Assembly (NCBI GenBank): GCA_030590405.1
Contig: JAUUYO010000047.1
Location: 1-15,654, forward strand
DNA length: 15,654 nucleotides
Origin: Kangiellaceae bacterium
GTDB lineage: Bacteria; Pseudomonadota; Gammaproteobacteria; Enterobacterales; Kangiellaceae
Reading direction: 5' to 3'
In this document: one piece after another, positions 1 to 7,002 of the stretch
Layout: each line of letters opens with the position of its first letter
Numbering within the stretch: the first letter of the stretch is position 1
Translations under genes and position numbers: made by a program
Notes under the pieces: model-generated
What the model was told of the DNA's origin: nothing
Seen by the model: the letters and a program-made list of their open reading frames with translations, nothing else
The model's database searches: none

Positions 1-118
1 TAAGTGGCGCTAAAACGCAAAAGTGTTCACGTTCAGCCGTCATTCGGTGTTCATCATCAGCGCCAATTGGTGTTCACGATGACCGCCATTCGGTGTTCAC
101 CATGGGCGCGAATACGCA
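1..118. mobile_element. End of an IS21-family insertion sequence (terminal repeats only)
   Basis: Four copies of GTGTTCAC or GTGTTCAT lie at 23-30, 47-54, 70-77 and 93-100, spaced 23-24 bp apart. Read on the minus strand the element would begin TGCGTATTCGCG at 118, starting with the TG expected of IS21-type tips. Multiple spaced terminal repeats that bind the IstA transposase are typical of IS21-family ends. The transposase genes istA and istB would lie off the left edge; the TAA at 1-3 could be the end of one, but that is a guess. The boundary at 118 is inferred from the CA dinucleotide and from where HD-GYP homology begins. Confidence 0.6.
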
Positions 119-345
119 ATGGACGCATTACCGCCTTGGCCGATGTGTTTGATGCTCTTTGTTCCAAGCGGTGCTATAAAGAAGCGTGGACCGATGAAAA
201 TATCTTCGAGCTGATCAAATCACAAAAGGGTAAACATTTTGATCCAGGTCTGGTGGAATTGTTTTTTGCGCATTTATCTCAGTTTCTTGAAATCAGAGAG
301 AAATTTCCTGATGATTCACTGCAAGCCTGGCAGGCTAAAAATTAG
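119..345 (+). pseudogene. 3' remnant of an HD-GYP domain phosphodiesterase gene, cut by the IS end
   Basis: The reading frame from about 121 encodes GRITALADVFDALCSKR followed by YKEAW, GKHFDPGLV and a final EIREKFPDD. This is the C-terminal part of an HD-GYP domain, a family that hydrolyses cyclic di-GMP and is usually fused to a receiver domain. The HD and GYP catalytic motifs and everything before them are missing; their place is taken by the IS21-type end. The frame stays open leftward into the IS (a GTG at 4 could start it), but residues encoded there do not look like HD-GYP sequence. I read it as a non-functional fragment. The stop codon is TAG at 343-345. Confidence 0.75.
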
Positions 346-360
346 CCCTTGCCAAGAGTT

Positions 361-452
361 AGGAGCTTGTCCGAGAATAGATATCGTAACGAGGGAAATC
401 TGGCCAAAGTAGCTTCTTCCGTAGTAGGTTTCCCATTCTCGGACAAGCTCCT
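361..452. repeat. Palindromic interspersed repeat, copy 1
   Basis: The left arm at 361-378 is perfectly complementary to the right arm at 435-452 (18 bp, sequence AGGAGCTTGTCCGAGAAT). The interior also contains GGGAAA (393-398) facing TTTCCC (429-434). The right part, CCGTAGTAGGTTTC plus the right arm, is nearly identical to the repeat at 5372-5432, so this is a dispersed family and not a one-off hairpin. Copy 1 carries about 35 extra internal bases compared with copy 2. It sits between the HD-GYP fragment and the transsulfuration gene and has no coding potential. Confidence 0.8.
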
Positions 453-532
453 GGGCTATTCTTACAATGCGGTTTTAAGATAAGCCAACCGATCTAGAGC
501 TGTTCTAACCTCAATCTACTAAGAGATCTAAC

Positions 533-1699
533 ATGTCTGAAAACACTAAACTCAAATTTGCAAGCATGGCTATTCATGGTGGCCAACACCCAGATCCTAC
601 CACTGGTGCGGTTATGCCACCGATATACCAGACTTCGACGTATGTACAAGAAGCGCCAGGGGTCCATCAGGGATTTGAATATTCGCGCAGCCAAAACCCG
701 ACCCGATTTGCCTATGAGCGTTGTATCGCCGCATTGGAAAATGGTCGCCGAGGTTTTGCCTTTGCATCGGGAATGGCGGCGACGGCCACTATTTTAGAGC
801 TGGTCAGCAGTGGCGAGCATGTGATAGCCATGGATGATCTGTATGGCGGCACCTTTCGTTTATTTGATAAAGTGCGCAAACGCAGCGCTGGGGTTGAGTT
901 TGATTTTGTCGATCTCTCAAATCTCGATGCGCTTAAAGCTGCAATTAAATCCAGTACAAAAATGATCTGGGTGGAAACCCCGACCAATCCCATGCTGAAG
1001 TTAGTCGATTTGAAGGCCGTCGCGGATATTGCCAAAGAGCACGGCATCATTGCGGTGGTCGACAATACCTTTGCCACTCCGTTTAATCAGCGGCCGATTG
1101 ATTTTGGTTTTGATATTGTGATGCACTCAGCAACCAAATATATTAACGGCCATTCCGATATGGTCGGCGGCATTGCGGTGGTTGGTGATAATGATAAATT
1201 AGCCGAAGATTTGGCCTTTTTACAAAATTCCGTTGGTGCAATAGCTGGACCTTTTGATAGTTATCTGGCATTGCGCGGGTTAAAAACCATTGCGTTGCGA
1301 ATGAAAACCCACAATGAAAATGGTATGCGTATTGCTCAATGGTTAACCGCTCACCCTATGATTGAGCAAGTCTACTATCCGGGGCTGAACTCTCATCCTC
1401 AATCTGAATTAGCCGCAGAGCAAATGAGCGGTTTTGGCGGTATGATCTCGGTCGTTGTTAAAGGTGGGCTAAAAAAAGCCAATCAGTTTATGCAGAACCT
1501 TAAATTATTTGCACTCGCGGAAAGTTTAGGCGGCGTTGAGAGTCTGGTGAATCATCCTGCGGTTATGACCCATGCATCGGTTCCTAAAGACATACGCAAG
1601 AAGTTGGGTATTTCAGATAGTCTGGTACGTTTGTCGGTCGGTATTGAAGATGTTGAAGATTTGATTGAAGATATTCGAAAAGCGCTAGAAGCTCTTTAA
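533..1699 (+). CDS. PLP-dependent cystathionine gamma-synthase / gamma-lyase family enzyme
   Basis: This 388-residue protein belongs to the Cys/Met metabolism PLP-dependent enzyme family, which makes or breaks cystathionine in the cytoplasm. The PLP-binding lysine is K202 in SATKY. Other family residues are visible: YSR at 50-52, SGM at 79-81 for the cofactor phosphate, Y104 in DLYGGTF, D177 in VVDNTF for the pyridine nitrogen, and a C-terminal LVRLSVGIED substrate-binding stretch. Length is normal for the family. SLGGVESLVNHPAVMTHASVP-like features resemble bacterial proteins annotated as MetB or as cystathionine gamma-lyase; sequence alone does not separate synthase, lyase and sulfhydrylase activity. 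The start is ATG at 533, with a modest AAGAGA about 8 nt upstream. The gene stands alone and converges on the FlhB-like gene; no methionine-pathway neighbour is present. Confidence 0.9.
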   Translation: MSENTKLKFASMAIHGGQHPDPTTGAVMPPIYQTSTYVQEAPGVHQGFEYSRSQNPTRFAYERCIAALENGRRGFAFASGMAATATILELVSSGEHVIAMDDLYGGTFRLFDKVRKRSAGVEFDFVDLSNLDALKAAIKSSTKMIWVETPTNPMLKLVDLKAVADIAKEHGIIAVVDNTFATPFNQRPIDFGFDIVMHSATKYINGHSDMVGGIAVVGDNDKLAEDLAFLQNSVGAIAGPFDSYLALRGLKTIALRMKTHNENGMRIAQWLTAHPMIEQVYYPGLNSHPQSELAAEQMSGFGGMISVVVKGGLKKANQFMQNLKLFALAESLGGVESLVNHPAVMTHASVPKDIRKKLGISDSLVRLSVGIEDVEDLIEDIRKALEAL

Positions 1700-1736
1700 G
1701 CCTGATTAACGTTTAGCAAGAGTTAAGGTCGATAGG

Positions 1737-2132
1737 TTAAAGAAGAGGAAGCCTGGCAGGAACGCTCGTTTCGTCATCATCAATTTCGCCATTATCAGGC
1801 TCGCGTTCAAGTGATAAATAAGCATCAGAATTGTCTTTTCTGGGTATATCCGGATGCTTACCTTGTAAGTAATAGGCAAAAGCGATAATTTTGGCGACTG
1901 CCAGATAAAGGGTTTCGGGGATCTCATCGCCGAGTTCCAGGCGGGTCAACACATCCAGCAGCAGTGGATCATAATGGACATGCACCTCGTTTTTTTCTGC
2001 CAAAGAGACAATTTGTTGGGCGAGTAAGCCATCCCCTTTGGCGACTAGTTTTGGGGTGTTAACGCCGTCATATTTAAGCGCAGCGGCTTTTTTTATTGTT
2101 GGCGGAGTGGCGTTTTTATCTGTTTTGCTCAT
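1737..2132 (-). CDS. FlhB C-terminal-domain homologue (EscU/YscU/HrcU-like, stand-alone)
   Basis: The 131-residue protein matches only the cytoplasmic domain of the flagellar/type III export switch protein FlhB. Residues 15-91 carry the family pattern AALKYDGVNTPKLVAKGDG, then LAEKNEV, LELGDEIPETLY and AVAKIIAFAYYL. The membrane half of FlhB is absent, and so is the NPTH self-cleavage motif that normally precedes ALKYD (here the sequence reads TIKKAAALKYD). The last 40 residues are acidic and unlike FlhB. Its ATG overlaps the stop codon of the FliK-like gene by 4 nt (TCAT at 2129-2132), so the two are probably translationally coupled. Similar short FlhB-like proteins are known in many bacteria, but their role is poorly defined. 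I infer that it interacts with the FliK-like partner. Confidence 0.85.
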   Translation of the reverse strand: MSKTDKNATPPTIKKAAALKYDGVNTPKLVAKGDGLLAQQIVSLAEKNEVHVHYDPLLLDVLTRLELGDEIPETLYLAVAKIIAFAYYLQGKHPDIPRKDNSDAYLSLEREPDNGEIDDDETSVPARLPLL

Positions 2133-3943
2133 GCGTGGGTATCAACCAGTCGTTCATTGTCAGTGAGTAACCGTTCCGGAATTTTCCCCTGACTGCCCGC
2201 AAGCTTTTCGATATTCACGCCTGCAGCAAACAGCGATTTTTTTAAAACATGCAAATGTTGATTGATGAGCTGAGCGGTTTGTTGTTCTCGGGCAAAAAAG
2301 TGAGTCGATATTCGTTCGTTTTCCAGTTCGATTCGTGCGAACATCGGCCCTAAAGGTTTCAGGTCAAAGCGCACCACCACCTTCCAGCGCTTTACCTTTT
2401 GTCCCTTCTGAAGTTTATCCGAACGCTCAAATAACATTTCAAACGAGTCAATTTCGGTGTTGTTTTTGAACGGCAAGTCAACCAGAAACTGGTGCAAGTT
2501 GGGGCTTTCGTTTTTCAGGCTCAGTAATTGATTTGATTCGATTTGAGAGACAATGTTTTTTACTTCAGTGAGTAATTCGTTAGCTTGTTTAATCACCATT
2601 TGCTGTTGGTTGGCCAGCTGGATTTTTGTTTGAGCGGTGGATTTTGTTTTGTTGTTGACGAGTATTTGCTCGGCAGGTATTGGTTTAGCGTTAGCCGCTT
2701 TTGGCGCATCTGTCGGAGTGGCTGACTGGGGCTGGTTTTGCTCGCCAGAGGCGGGTTTGACCGGTTTGATGATGGACTCCAGAGTCGCTCTTATTTTCAT
2801 CAAAAGCAATTTCACATCGTTATTTTGGCTTGCTTCAGTGGTGAGTTTTTTAGTCGCTTTGGGGAGTGCTGTTTGTCCCTCCAGTTTAGCGGTTTGCACT
2901 TTTTTTTGTTCTATCGAAAACTGAGTCTTGATCGGGGGCGGTAGATCTAATTTTTGATTTTCCAACTTATTCGGCTGTTTAGCTTCTTGCTCGGCTTGAA
3001 CAAGTTGTTTGCCCAGATTTTTTTCCAACATATGGCCGCTGTTGGTGACTCGTTGTTTGATTTCTGATGCGGTGTGAGTCGTCGGTTTTTGAATAACGGC
3101 CAAAAGTTGTTTCAGTTGATTTTGCAACCTCACCTCTAATGGGCCGGGAGACTCCAGCTTCGCCAAGGTTTTAGCGGCCTGACTGATGGCCTGCAAGTGC
3201 TTGGAAACCGGTAGTTGTTTAGAAAAATGGTTTTTTAATAACTGTTTGGCGGCACTGGCAAGGGTAAGTTCATCACTGCTCAGTGACTTGCTGGACGCCG
3301 TTGCTTGAACCTTTGCCGATAAATTGCTCTCTAAGGGGTCAGAAGTTCGAAGCGGAGAGCCTGCGAGAGCCGCCGATGTTTGAGGATTAGTCTTTGGGCT
3401 GCTAGCGGTCAGTTTGGTTAATTGTTCAGCGGTCAATTTTAGTTTTTGCGGGTTTTGTGCTGAGTGATTCAATTGAGTTTGTTTTGAGGCAGTCGAATTC
3501 GATTGGTGAAGAGTTGATTTTTCGGCTTTAACGGCAATTGATAGCGGATTACCCAACTTTAATATTTGCTCCGCTAACAGGCTTGATTTTTGGAACACAA
3601 TGGCCTTACTCGGTTGATTACCGGCCTCTATCGAATTGCTTGGAGTGAGCTGTAATCGAACCTGTTGTTGGTGATTAATGCTTAAAGATAATTTCACGTT
3701 GTTTTGGCTGATGTTTTTGAATAAATTGCTGGTTTTGAGTGGTAGTTGAAGGCTTAGCTGGCCTAAGTTTGAAGCTATCTTAAGTAGTACTCCCTGGGCT
3801 TGATTTAATACCAGTTTTTCTATTAATAAAGGCTTATTGGCAAGACTATTTATTAACTGCAGCACTTTGGGGTCAAGGCTATTTAAATGTCCTTTGCTGG
3901 CACCCACATCGTTTGGTGTAATCTGCACAATATTGTCCTGCAT
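2129..3943 (-). CDS. FliK-like protein (hook-length control C-terminal domain)
   Basis: About 604 residues. The first 480 or so are low-complexity and rich in Gln, Lys, Ser, Leu and Ala, as in FliK ruler regions. The last 110 hold a recognisable FliK C-terminal domain with DLKPLGPMFARIELE, then FAREQQTAQLINQHL and KKSLFAAGV. In flagellar FliK this domain binds the FlhB C-domain to switch export specificity from hook to filament. Here the partner encoded directly downstream is a stand-alone FlhB C-domain homologue. There are no other flagellar genes in the window, so this may be a paralogue with another job. A TTG at 3946-3944 directly precedes ATG at 3943-3941; I prefer the ATG. No signal peptide or membrane segment is evident. 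Confidence 0.8.
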   Translation of the reverse strand: MQDNIVQITPNDVGASKGHLNSLDPKVLQLINSLANKPLLIEKLVLNQAQGVLLKIASNLGQLSLQLPLKTSNLFKNISQNNVKLSLSINHQQQVRLQLTPSNSIEAGNQPSKAIVFQKSSLLAEQILKLGNPLSIAVKAEKSTLHQSNSTASKQTQLNHSAQNPQKLKLTAEQLTKLTASSPKTNPQTSAALAGSPLRTSDPLESNLSAKVQATASSKSLSSDELTLASAAKQLLKNHFSKQLPVSKHLQAISQAAKTLAKLESPGPLEVRLQNQLKQLLAVIQKPTTHTASEIKQRVTNSGHMLEKNLGKQLVQAEQEAKQPNKLENQKLDLPPPIKTQFSIEQKKVQTAKLEGQTALPKATKKLTTEASQNNDVKLLLMKIRATLESIIKPVKPASGEQNQPQSATPTDAPKAANAKPIPAEQILVNNKTKSTAQTKIQLANQQQMVIKQANELLTEVKNIVSQIESNQLLSLKNESPNLHQFLVDLPFKNNTEIDSFEMLFERSDKLQKGQKVKRWKVVVRFDLKPLGPMFARIELENERISTHFFAREQQTAQLINQHLHVLKKSLFAAGVNIEKLAGSQGKIPERLLTDNERLVDTHA

Positions 3944-4035
3944 CAATGGTAAAAAGACTGTCTTTCCTATAGTATAGCCGCTGTTTTAAAGCTCCGCATT
4001 TTTCGAGCAATGCATCGGCATTAGAGAGTAATAAT

Positions 4036-4710
4036 TTGCAACAAAAGCCTGACAATCGATTAAAGATAGAAAATCTCACCGTATTTCGGTCAGAATTGCC
4101 GCTATTTGAACCGGTGAGTTTTAGTATGAAGGCGGGAGAGGCTATTCAGATCAAAGGGACCAATGGTTCCGGTAAAACCTCGCTACTGAGGTGTTTGTGT
4201 GGATTAAGTCATCGCCATCAAGGGCTGATCCGCTGGAACGACGCCAATATTGATGATGTTAAAGATGATTTTTACGCCCATCTTCTCTATATTGGTCATG
4301 CTCTCGGTTTAAAGCCGAAACTCAGCATCGAGCAAAATCTGGATTTTTATCAACAATTAAGATTTACTCAGGATCAGGCGATTATCTTACAGGCACTTGA
4401 ACAACTGAAAATAGGCGCTTACCATGACGAATTAGTGGGTAATCTCTCGGCGGGTCAAAAACGCCGGGTGGCACTCGCCCGAATTATTTCTGAACCGGTC
4501 AGTTTATGGGTGTTAGATGAACCCATGGTGGCTTTAGATGTCGAAGGTCAGGCATGGTTAGAGCGAGCTTGCAATCAACACTTAGCTGATGGCGGCATGA
4601 TTATTTTGACTTCACATCAAACCATCGAAGGGATCAACGGGTTAACCGAACTCCGTCTCAATGAAACTAACTGGAAAGAAACTTATTTGATGGACGAAGG
4701 TCTCGCATGA
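4036..4710 (+). CDS. ccmA: Cytochrome c maturation heme-export ABC transporter ATPase CcmA
   Basis: This 224-residue ABC ATPase is the first gene of a complete ccm operon. With CcmB it uses ATP hydrolysis to release heme-loaded CcmE from the CcmC complex. Visible motifs are Walker A GTNGSGKTS (41-49), signature LSAGQKRR (137-144), Walker B SLWVLDEP (156-163), the D-loop ALD and the switch histidine H194. Family assignment rests on these, on the size and on the neighbours. The start appears to be TTG at 4036, preceded by AGAGAG about 6 nt upstream. The next in-frame ATG is at codon 31, which would remove the first strand of the ATPase fold. The stop codon overlaps the ccmB start by 4 nt (ATGA at 4707-4710). 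The promoter must lie in the 92-nt gap shared with the divergent FliK-like gene, but I cannot define it. Confidence 0.95.
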   Translation: MQQKPDNRLKIENLTVFRSELPLFEPVSFSMKAGEAIQIKGTNGSGKTSLLRCLCGLSHRHQGLIRWNDANIDDVKDDFYAHLLYIGHALGLKPKLSIEQNLDFYQQLRFTQDQAIILQALEQLKIGAYHDELVGNLSAGQKRRVALARIISEPVSLWVLDEPMVALDVEGQAWLERACNQHLADGGMIILTSHQTIEGINGLTELRLNETNWKETYLMDEGLA

Positions 4711-5375
4711 GTAGTCCGCTTTGGTCATTGGTTAAAAGAGAGATTTCGGTGGTGTTGCGCAGCCAATCGGAATTTGTCTACCCGCTGGCTTTTTTTATCA
4801 TAGTGACCAGTCTGTTTCCTTTAGCGGTCACCCCAGACCCGGTTCAGCTTGCTTTTCTGGCTCCCGGAATTATCTGGGTAGCAGCTTTGCTGAGTATTTT
4901 ATTGTCTTTGAATGGCTTTTATCAAGCCGACTATGAAGAAGGCGGTCTGGAGCAATTATTATTAGCAGGCGTTCCAGGTTCCAGTATTGTGATAGCAAAA
5001 AGTGCCGCCAACTGGCTGGTGACAGGTTTGCCGTTAGTGATGATTGCGCCATTGATTGGGGTTTTGTTTAATATCGATATGCAAGCCAATTGGGTGGCGA
5101 TGTTGAGTTTACTGCTTGGCACGCCGACGCTTTGTTTGATTGGTTCGATTGGTATGTGCCTGACTTTAGGACTCAGAAATGGTGGGGTATTATTAACCTT
5201 GCTGGTTTTGCCATTATTTATACCAGTATTGATATTTGGCGCTTCTGCGGTACAGGCGGCCTCTATAGGATTAGACTATAGTGGTCAGTTGGCAATATTA
5301 GGCGCTTTGTTAATTCTTAGTATAATACTCGCGCCGCATGCAGGCGCGGCGGCGATGAAAATATCAATCGACTAG
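4707..5375 (+). CDS. ccmB: Heme exporter membrane subunit CcmB
   Basis: The 222-residue membrane protein has six hydrophobic segments, at roughly 23-42, 49-69, 103-123, 128-152, 160-180 and 193-213. It contains the family stretch FYQADYEEGGLEQLLLAG at 71-88 between the second and third segments. It is the permease subunit that works with CcmA in the inner membrane, in the step that frees holo-CcmE from CcmC. The start is coupled to ccmA by an ATGA overlap. The TAG stop codon at 5373-5375 lies inside the left arm of a palindromic repeat, so ribosomes terminate within the hairpin sequence. Length is normal for the family (about 220 residues). Confidence 0.95.
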   Translation: MSSPLWSLVKREISVVLRSQSEFVYPLAFFIIVTSLFPLAVTPDPVQLAFLAPGIIWVAALLSILLSLNGFYQADYEEGGLEQLLLAGVPGSSIVIAKSAANWLVTGLPLVMIAPLIGVLFNIDMQANWVAMLSLLLGTPTLCLIGSIGMCLTLGLRNGGVLLTLLVLPLFIPVLIFGASAVQAASIGLDYSGQLAILGALLILSIILAPHAGAAAMKISID

Positions 5376-5432
5376 GAGTCTGTCCGAGAATAGAGACCGT
5401 AGTAGGTTTCCTATTCTCGGACAGGCTCCTAG
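5372..5432. repeat. Palindromic interspersed repeat, copy 2
   Basis: The left arm 5372-5393 and right arm 5411-5432 pair over 22 bp with a single G-U mismatch, around a 17-nt loop that contains CCGTAGTAGG. The right half matches the repeat at 361-452 almost base for base, and both copies have the same orientation. The stop codon of ccmB lies within the left arm. Transcribed, it would form a very stable hairpin in the ccm mRNA between ccmB and ccmC. There is no T-tract after it, so it is not a classical terminator. Confidence 0.85.
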
Positions 5433-5528
5433 ATTTTGGATTGGCTTTTCAGTTAGTTTTTACGTTAGGTTTTTACATCAGGTTTTGAATTGGGTTTTGA
5501 AATAGGTTTTAAAATAGGTTTTAAAATA
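5433..5528 (+). repeat. Degenerate 12-bp tandem repeat array directly upstream of ccmC
   Basis: Four head-to-tail 12-bp units occupy 5481-5528: GGTTTTGAATTG, GGTTTTGAAATA, then GGTTTTAAAATA twice. The array stops 2 nt before the ccmC ATG. To the left, 5433-5480 continues as more degenerate units of 11-13 bp (for example GGTTTTTACATCA and GTTTTTACGTTA), suggesting an older array that has decayed. It occupies the place where a ribosome-binding site for ccmC should be; no good purine-rich site is seen. Confidence 0.8.
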
Positions 5529-5530
5529 GT

Positions 5531-6268
5531 ATGTGGACATGGTTTTATCAATTAGCATCACCTAAGTGGTTCTATCAGTTTTCAAATAAGTTACTCCCGT
5601 GGTTTCGCGCGGCGACGTTCATTTTGTTTGCTGCTGGATTGGCGCTCGGATTGCTGTTTTCACCACTCGATTACCAACAAGGCAATACTGTGCGAATATT
5701 GTATATTCATGTGCCAGCTGCCTTTCTTTCAATGTTTGTTTATGTGCTGATGGCACTCAGTGGCGGTATCGGTTTTATCTGGCGGATTAAAATGGCTCAT
5801 ATTGTCTCCGTTAGTTGCGCGCCGATTGGCGCGATATTTACTTTGTTAGCACTCATTACTGGTGCCATCTGGGGTAAACCGACCTGGGGAACCTATTGGG
5901 TCTGGGATGCCAGATTAACCTCATTTTTAATTTTATTATTTTTATATCTAGGGTTTATGGCGCTACATAATGCCTTTGACGACCGTAAAACAGCCGATCG
6001 GGCAGCCGCTATTTTAGCTCTGGTTGGCCTGGTTAACATTCCTATCATTCATTTTTCGGTAGAATGGTGGAACTCGCTGCATCAAGGGGCGACTATCAGC
6101 AAATTTGAAAAACCATCAATGGATGCCGATATGCTTAAAGCTTTGTTAACCATGATTGTGGCTTTTCAAGTCTACTTTGTGACGGTTTTGCTACAAAGAG
6201 TGAAAGCTGAAATTTTGCTGCGGGAAAAATTATCGGGTTGGGTCAAAAAGCTGGTCACCAATCAATAA
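5531..6268 (+). CDS. ccmC: Heme-handling membrane protein CcmC
   Basis: CcmC (245 residues) presents heme at the periplasmic face and attaches it to CcmE. The tryptophan-rich WWD-type motif runs from W114 to D126 (WGKPTWGTYWVWDARLTS). The two axial heme-ligand histidines are H60 in HVPAA and H184 in NSLHQG, at the same numbers as in E. coli CcmC. Six transmembrane segments are apparent. The start MWTWFYQLASP aligns with the E. coli N-terminus, so ATG at 5531 is credible although no clear Shine-Dalgarno precedes it, only the 12-bp repeat array. The last 40 or so residues form an extra segment and a basic tail. A 31-nt gap follows before ccmD. Confidence 0.97.
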   Translation: MWTWFYQLASPKWFYQFSNKLLPWFRAATFILFAAGLALGLLFSPLDYQQGNTVRILYIHVPAAFLSMFVYVLMALSGGIGFIWRIKMAHIVSVSCAPIGAIFTLLALITGAIWGKPTWGTYWVWDARLTSFLILLFLYLGFMALHNAFDDRKTADRAAAILALVGLVNIPIIHFSVEWWNSLHQGATISKFEKPSMDADMLKALLTMIVAFQVYFVTVLLQRVKAEILLREKLSGWVKKLVTNQ

Positions 6269-6299
6269 CGATTAGAGCAAGTCATTGCGGTAGGTAAAA

Positions 6300-6524
6300 A
6301 TGTATTTTCAAAGTTTTAAAGAATTTATTGAAATGGGCGGACATGGTTTTTATGTGTGGCTATGTTATGGCGTCGTTCTGTCAGGATTAGTCAGTTATTT
6401 TATTTATTCAAAACAGCTGGCTAAACGTAACCAAAGGAATTTAATTAAGTTTTATAAGAGAATGGATGCTCGTAGTCAATTAAATGCAAATAATCAACTA
6501 AATGCAAACAATGAGGCACAATAG
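6300..6524 (+). CDS. ccmD: Heme exporter small protein CcmD
   Basis: This 74-residue single-span membrane protein begins with FxEFIEMGGHGFYVWLCYG, the typical CcmD signature before its one transmembrane helix (about 17-37). A basic cytoplasmic stretch follows (KRNQRN and KFYKR). CcmD is needed for release of heme-charged CcmE from the CcmABC complex. A TAGGTA-like site lies about 5 nt before the ATG. The C-terminus carries a perfect duplication of QLNANN at residues 60-71, which looks like a recent slippage product. The stop is 2 nt before the ccmE start. Confidence 0.93.
   Translation: MYFQSFKEFIEMGGHGFYVWLCYGVVLSGLVSYFIYSKQLAKRNQRNLIKFYKRMDARSQLNANNQLNANNEAQ
6477..6512 (+). repeat. Two 18-bp tandem units in the ccmD tail
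   Basis: Units at 6477-6494 and 6495-6512 differ at two bases and both encode QLNANN. They lie in the poorly conserved C-terminal end of CcmD. Confidence 0.8.
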
Positions 6525-6526
6525 AA

Positions 6527-7000
6527 ATGGCGATGAAACCCCATAGAAAGAAACGCTTAACCGCTATTTTATCGAGTGTTATTGGTGTGGCCATCGTGGT
6601 CGCTCTGGTACTTTATGCGAGCGAGCAAAAAATGAATTTATTTGTGACGCCTACGGAAGTACAGGCCGGTAAGGCGCCTGTCGACAGGATTTTCAGAATT
6701 GGTGGCTTGGTTAAAGACGGTAGCGTTAAGCGAAGCAGTAGTTCGTTACTGACCGAATTTATTGTGACTGATATGGTGGCGGATATTTATGTGACTTACG
6801 ACAAAATAATGCCCGACCTGTTTAGAGAAGGGCAGGGCGTGGTTGCCATGGGTAAGATGAATTCCGAAGGGGTTTTTGTCGCGAGTAATATCCTTGCAAA
6901 ACATGATGAAGAATATAAAGCGCCGGAAGTTTTAGACGCGCTCGAGCGTGCTGGTCACCCAGTGGACAGAACCAAATCAAAAAGCGAAGGACAAGAATAA
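6527..7000 (+). CDS. ccmE: Periplasmic heme chaperone CcmE
   Basis: CcmE (157 residues) carries heme covalently from CcmC to CcmF. A basic N-terminus (KPHRKKR) and a single membrane anchor at about 11-31 precede a periplasmic beta-barrel domain. The covalent heme-binding histidine is H126 with Y130 in LAKHDEEY, matching the HxxxY motif of the family. FRIGGLVKDGSV and VTYDKIMPDLFREGQGVVAMG are characteristic. The C-terminal tail is short and charged, as is usual. The start ATG at 6527 has GAGG about 9 nt upstream, inside the end of ccmD; a second ATG at codon 3 is possible. Only 2 nt separate it from ccmF. Confidence 0.97.
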   Translation: MAMKPHRKKRLTAILSSVIGVAIVVALVLYASEQKMNLFVTPTEVQAGKAPVDRIFRIGGLVKDGSVKRSSSSLLTEFIVTDMVADIYVTYDKIMPDLFREGQGVVAMGKMNSEGVFVASNILAKHDEEYKAPEVLDALERAGHPVDRTKSKSEGQE

Positions 7001-7002
7001 TC

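Noticed and set aside
23..100. Short regularly spaced repeats as a CRISPR array
   Set aside because: The repeats are only about 8 bp with 15-16 bp between them and fit IS21 terminal binding sites, not CRISPR repeats.
4..345. Complete 113-residue gene starting at GTG 4
   Set aside because: The first 38 codons fall in IS21-type terminal repeats, and only the later part resembles an HD-GYP domain that lacks its catalytic half.
5372..5432. Rho-independent terminator ending a ccmAB transcript
   Set aside because: The stem is strong but no T-tract follows, and the same sequence occurs elsewhere as a dispersed repeat.
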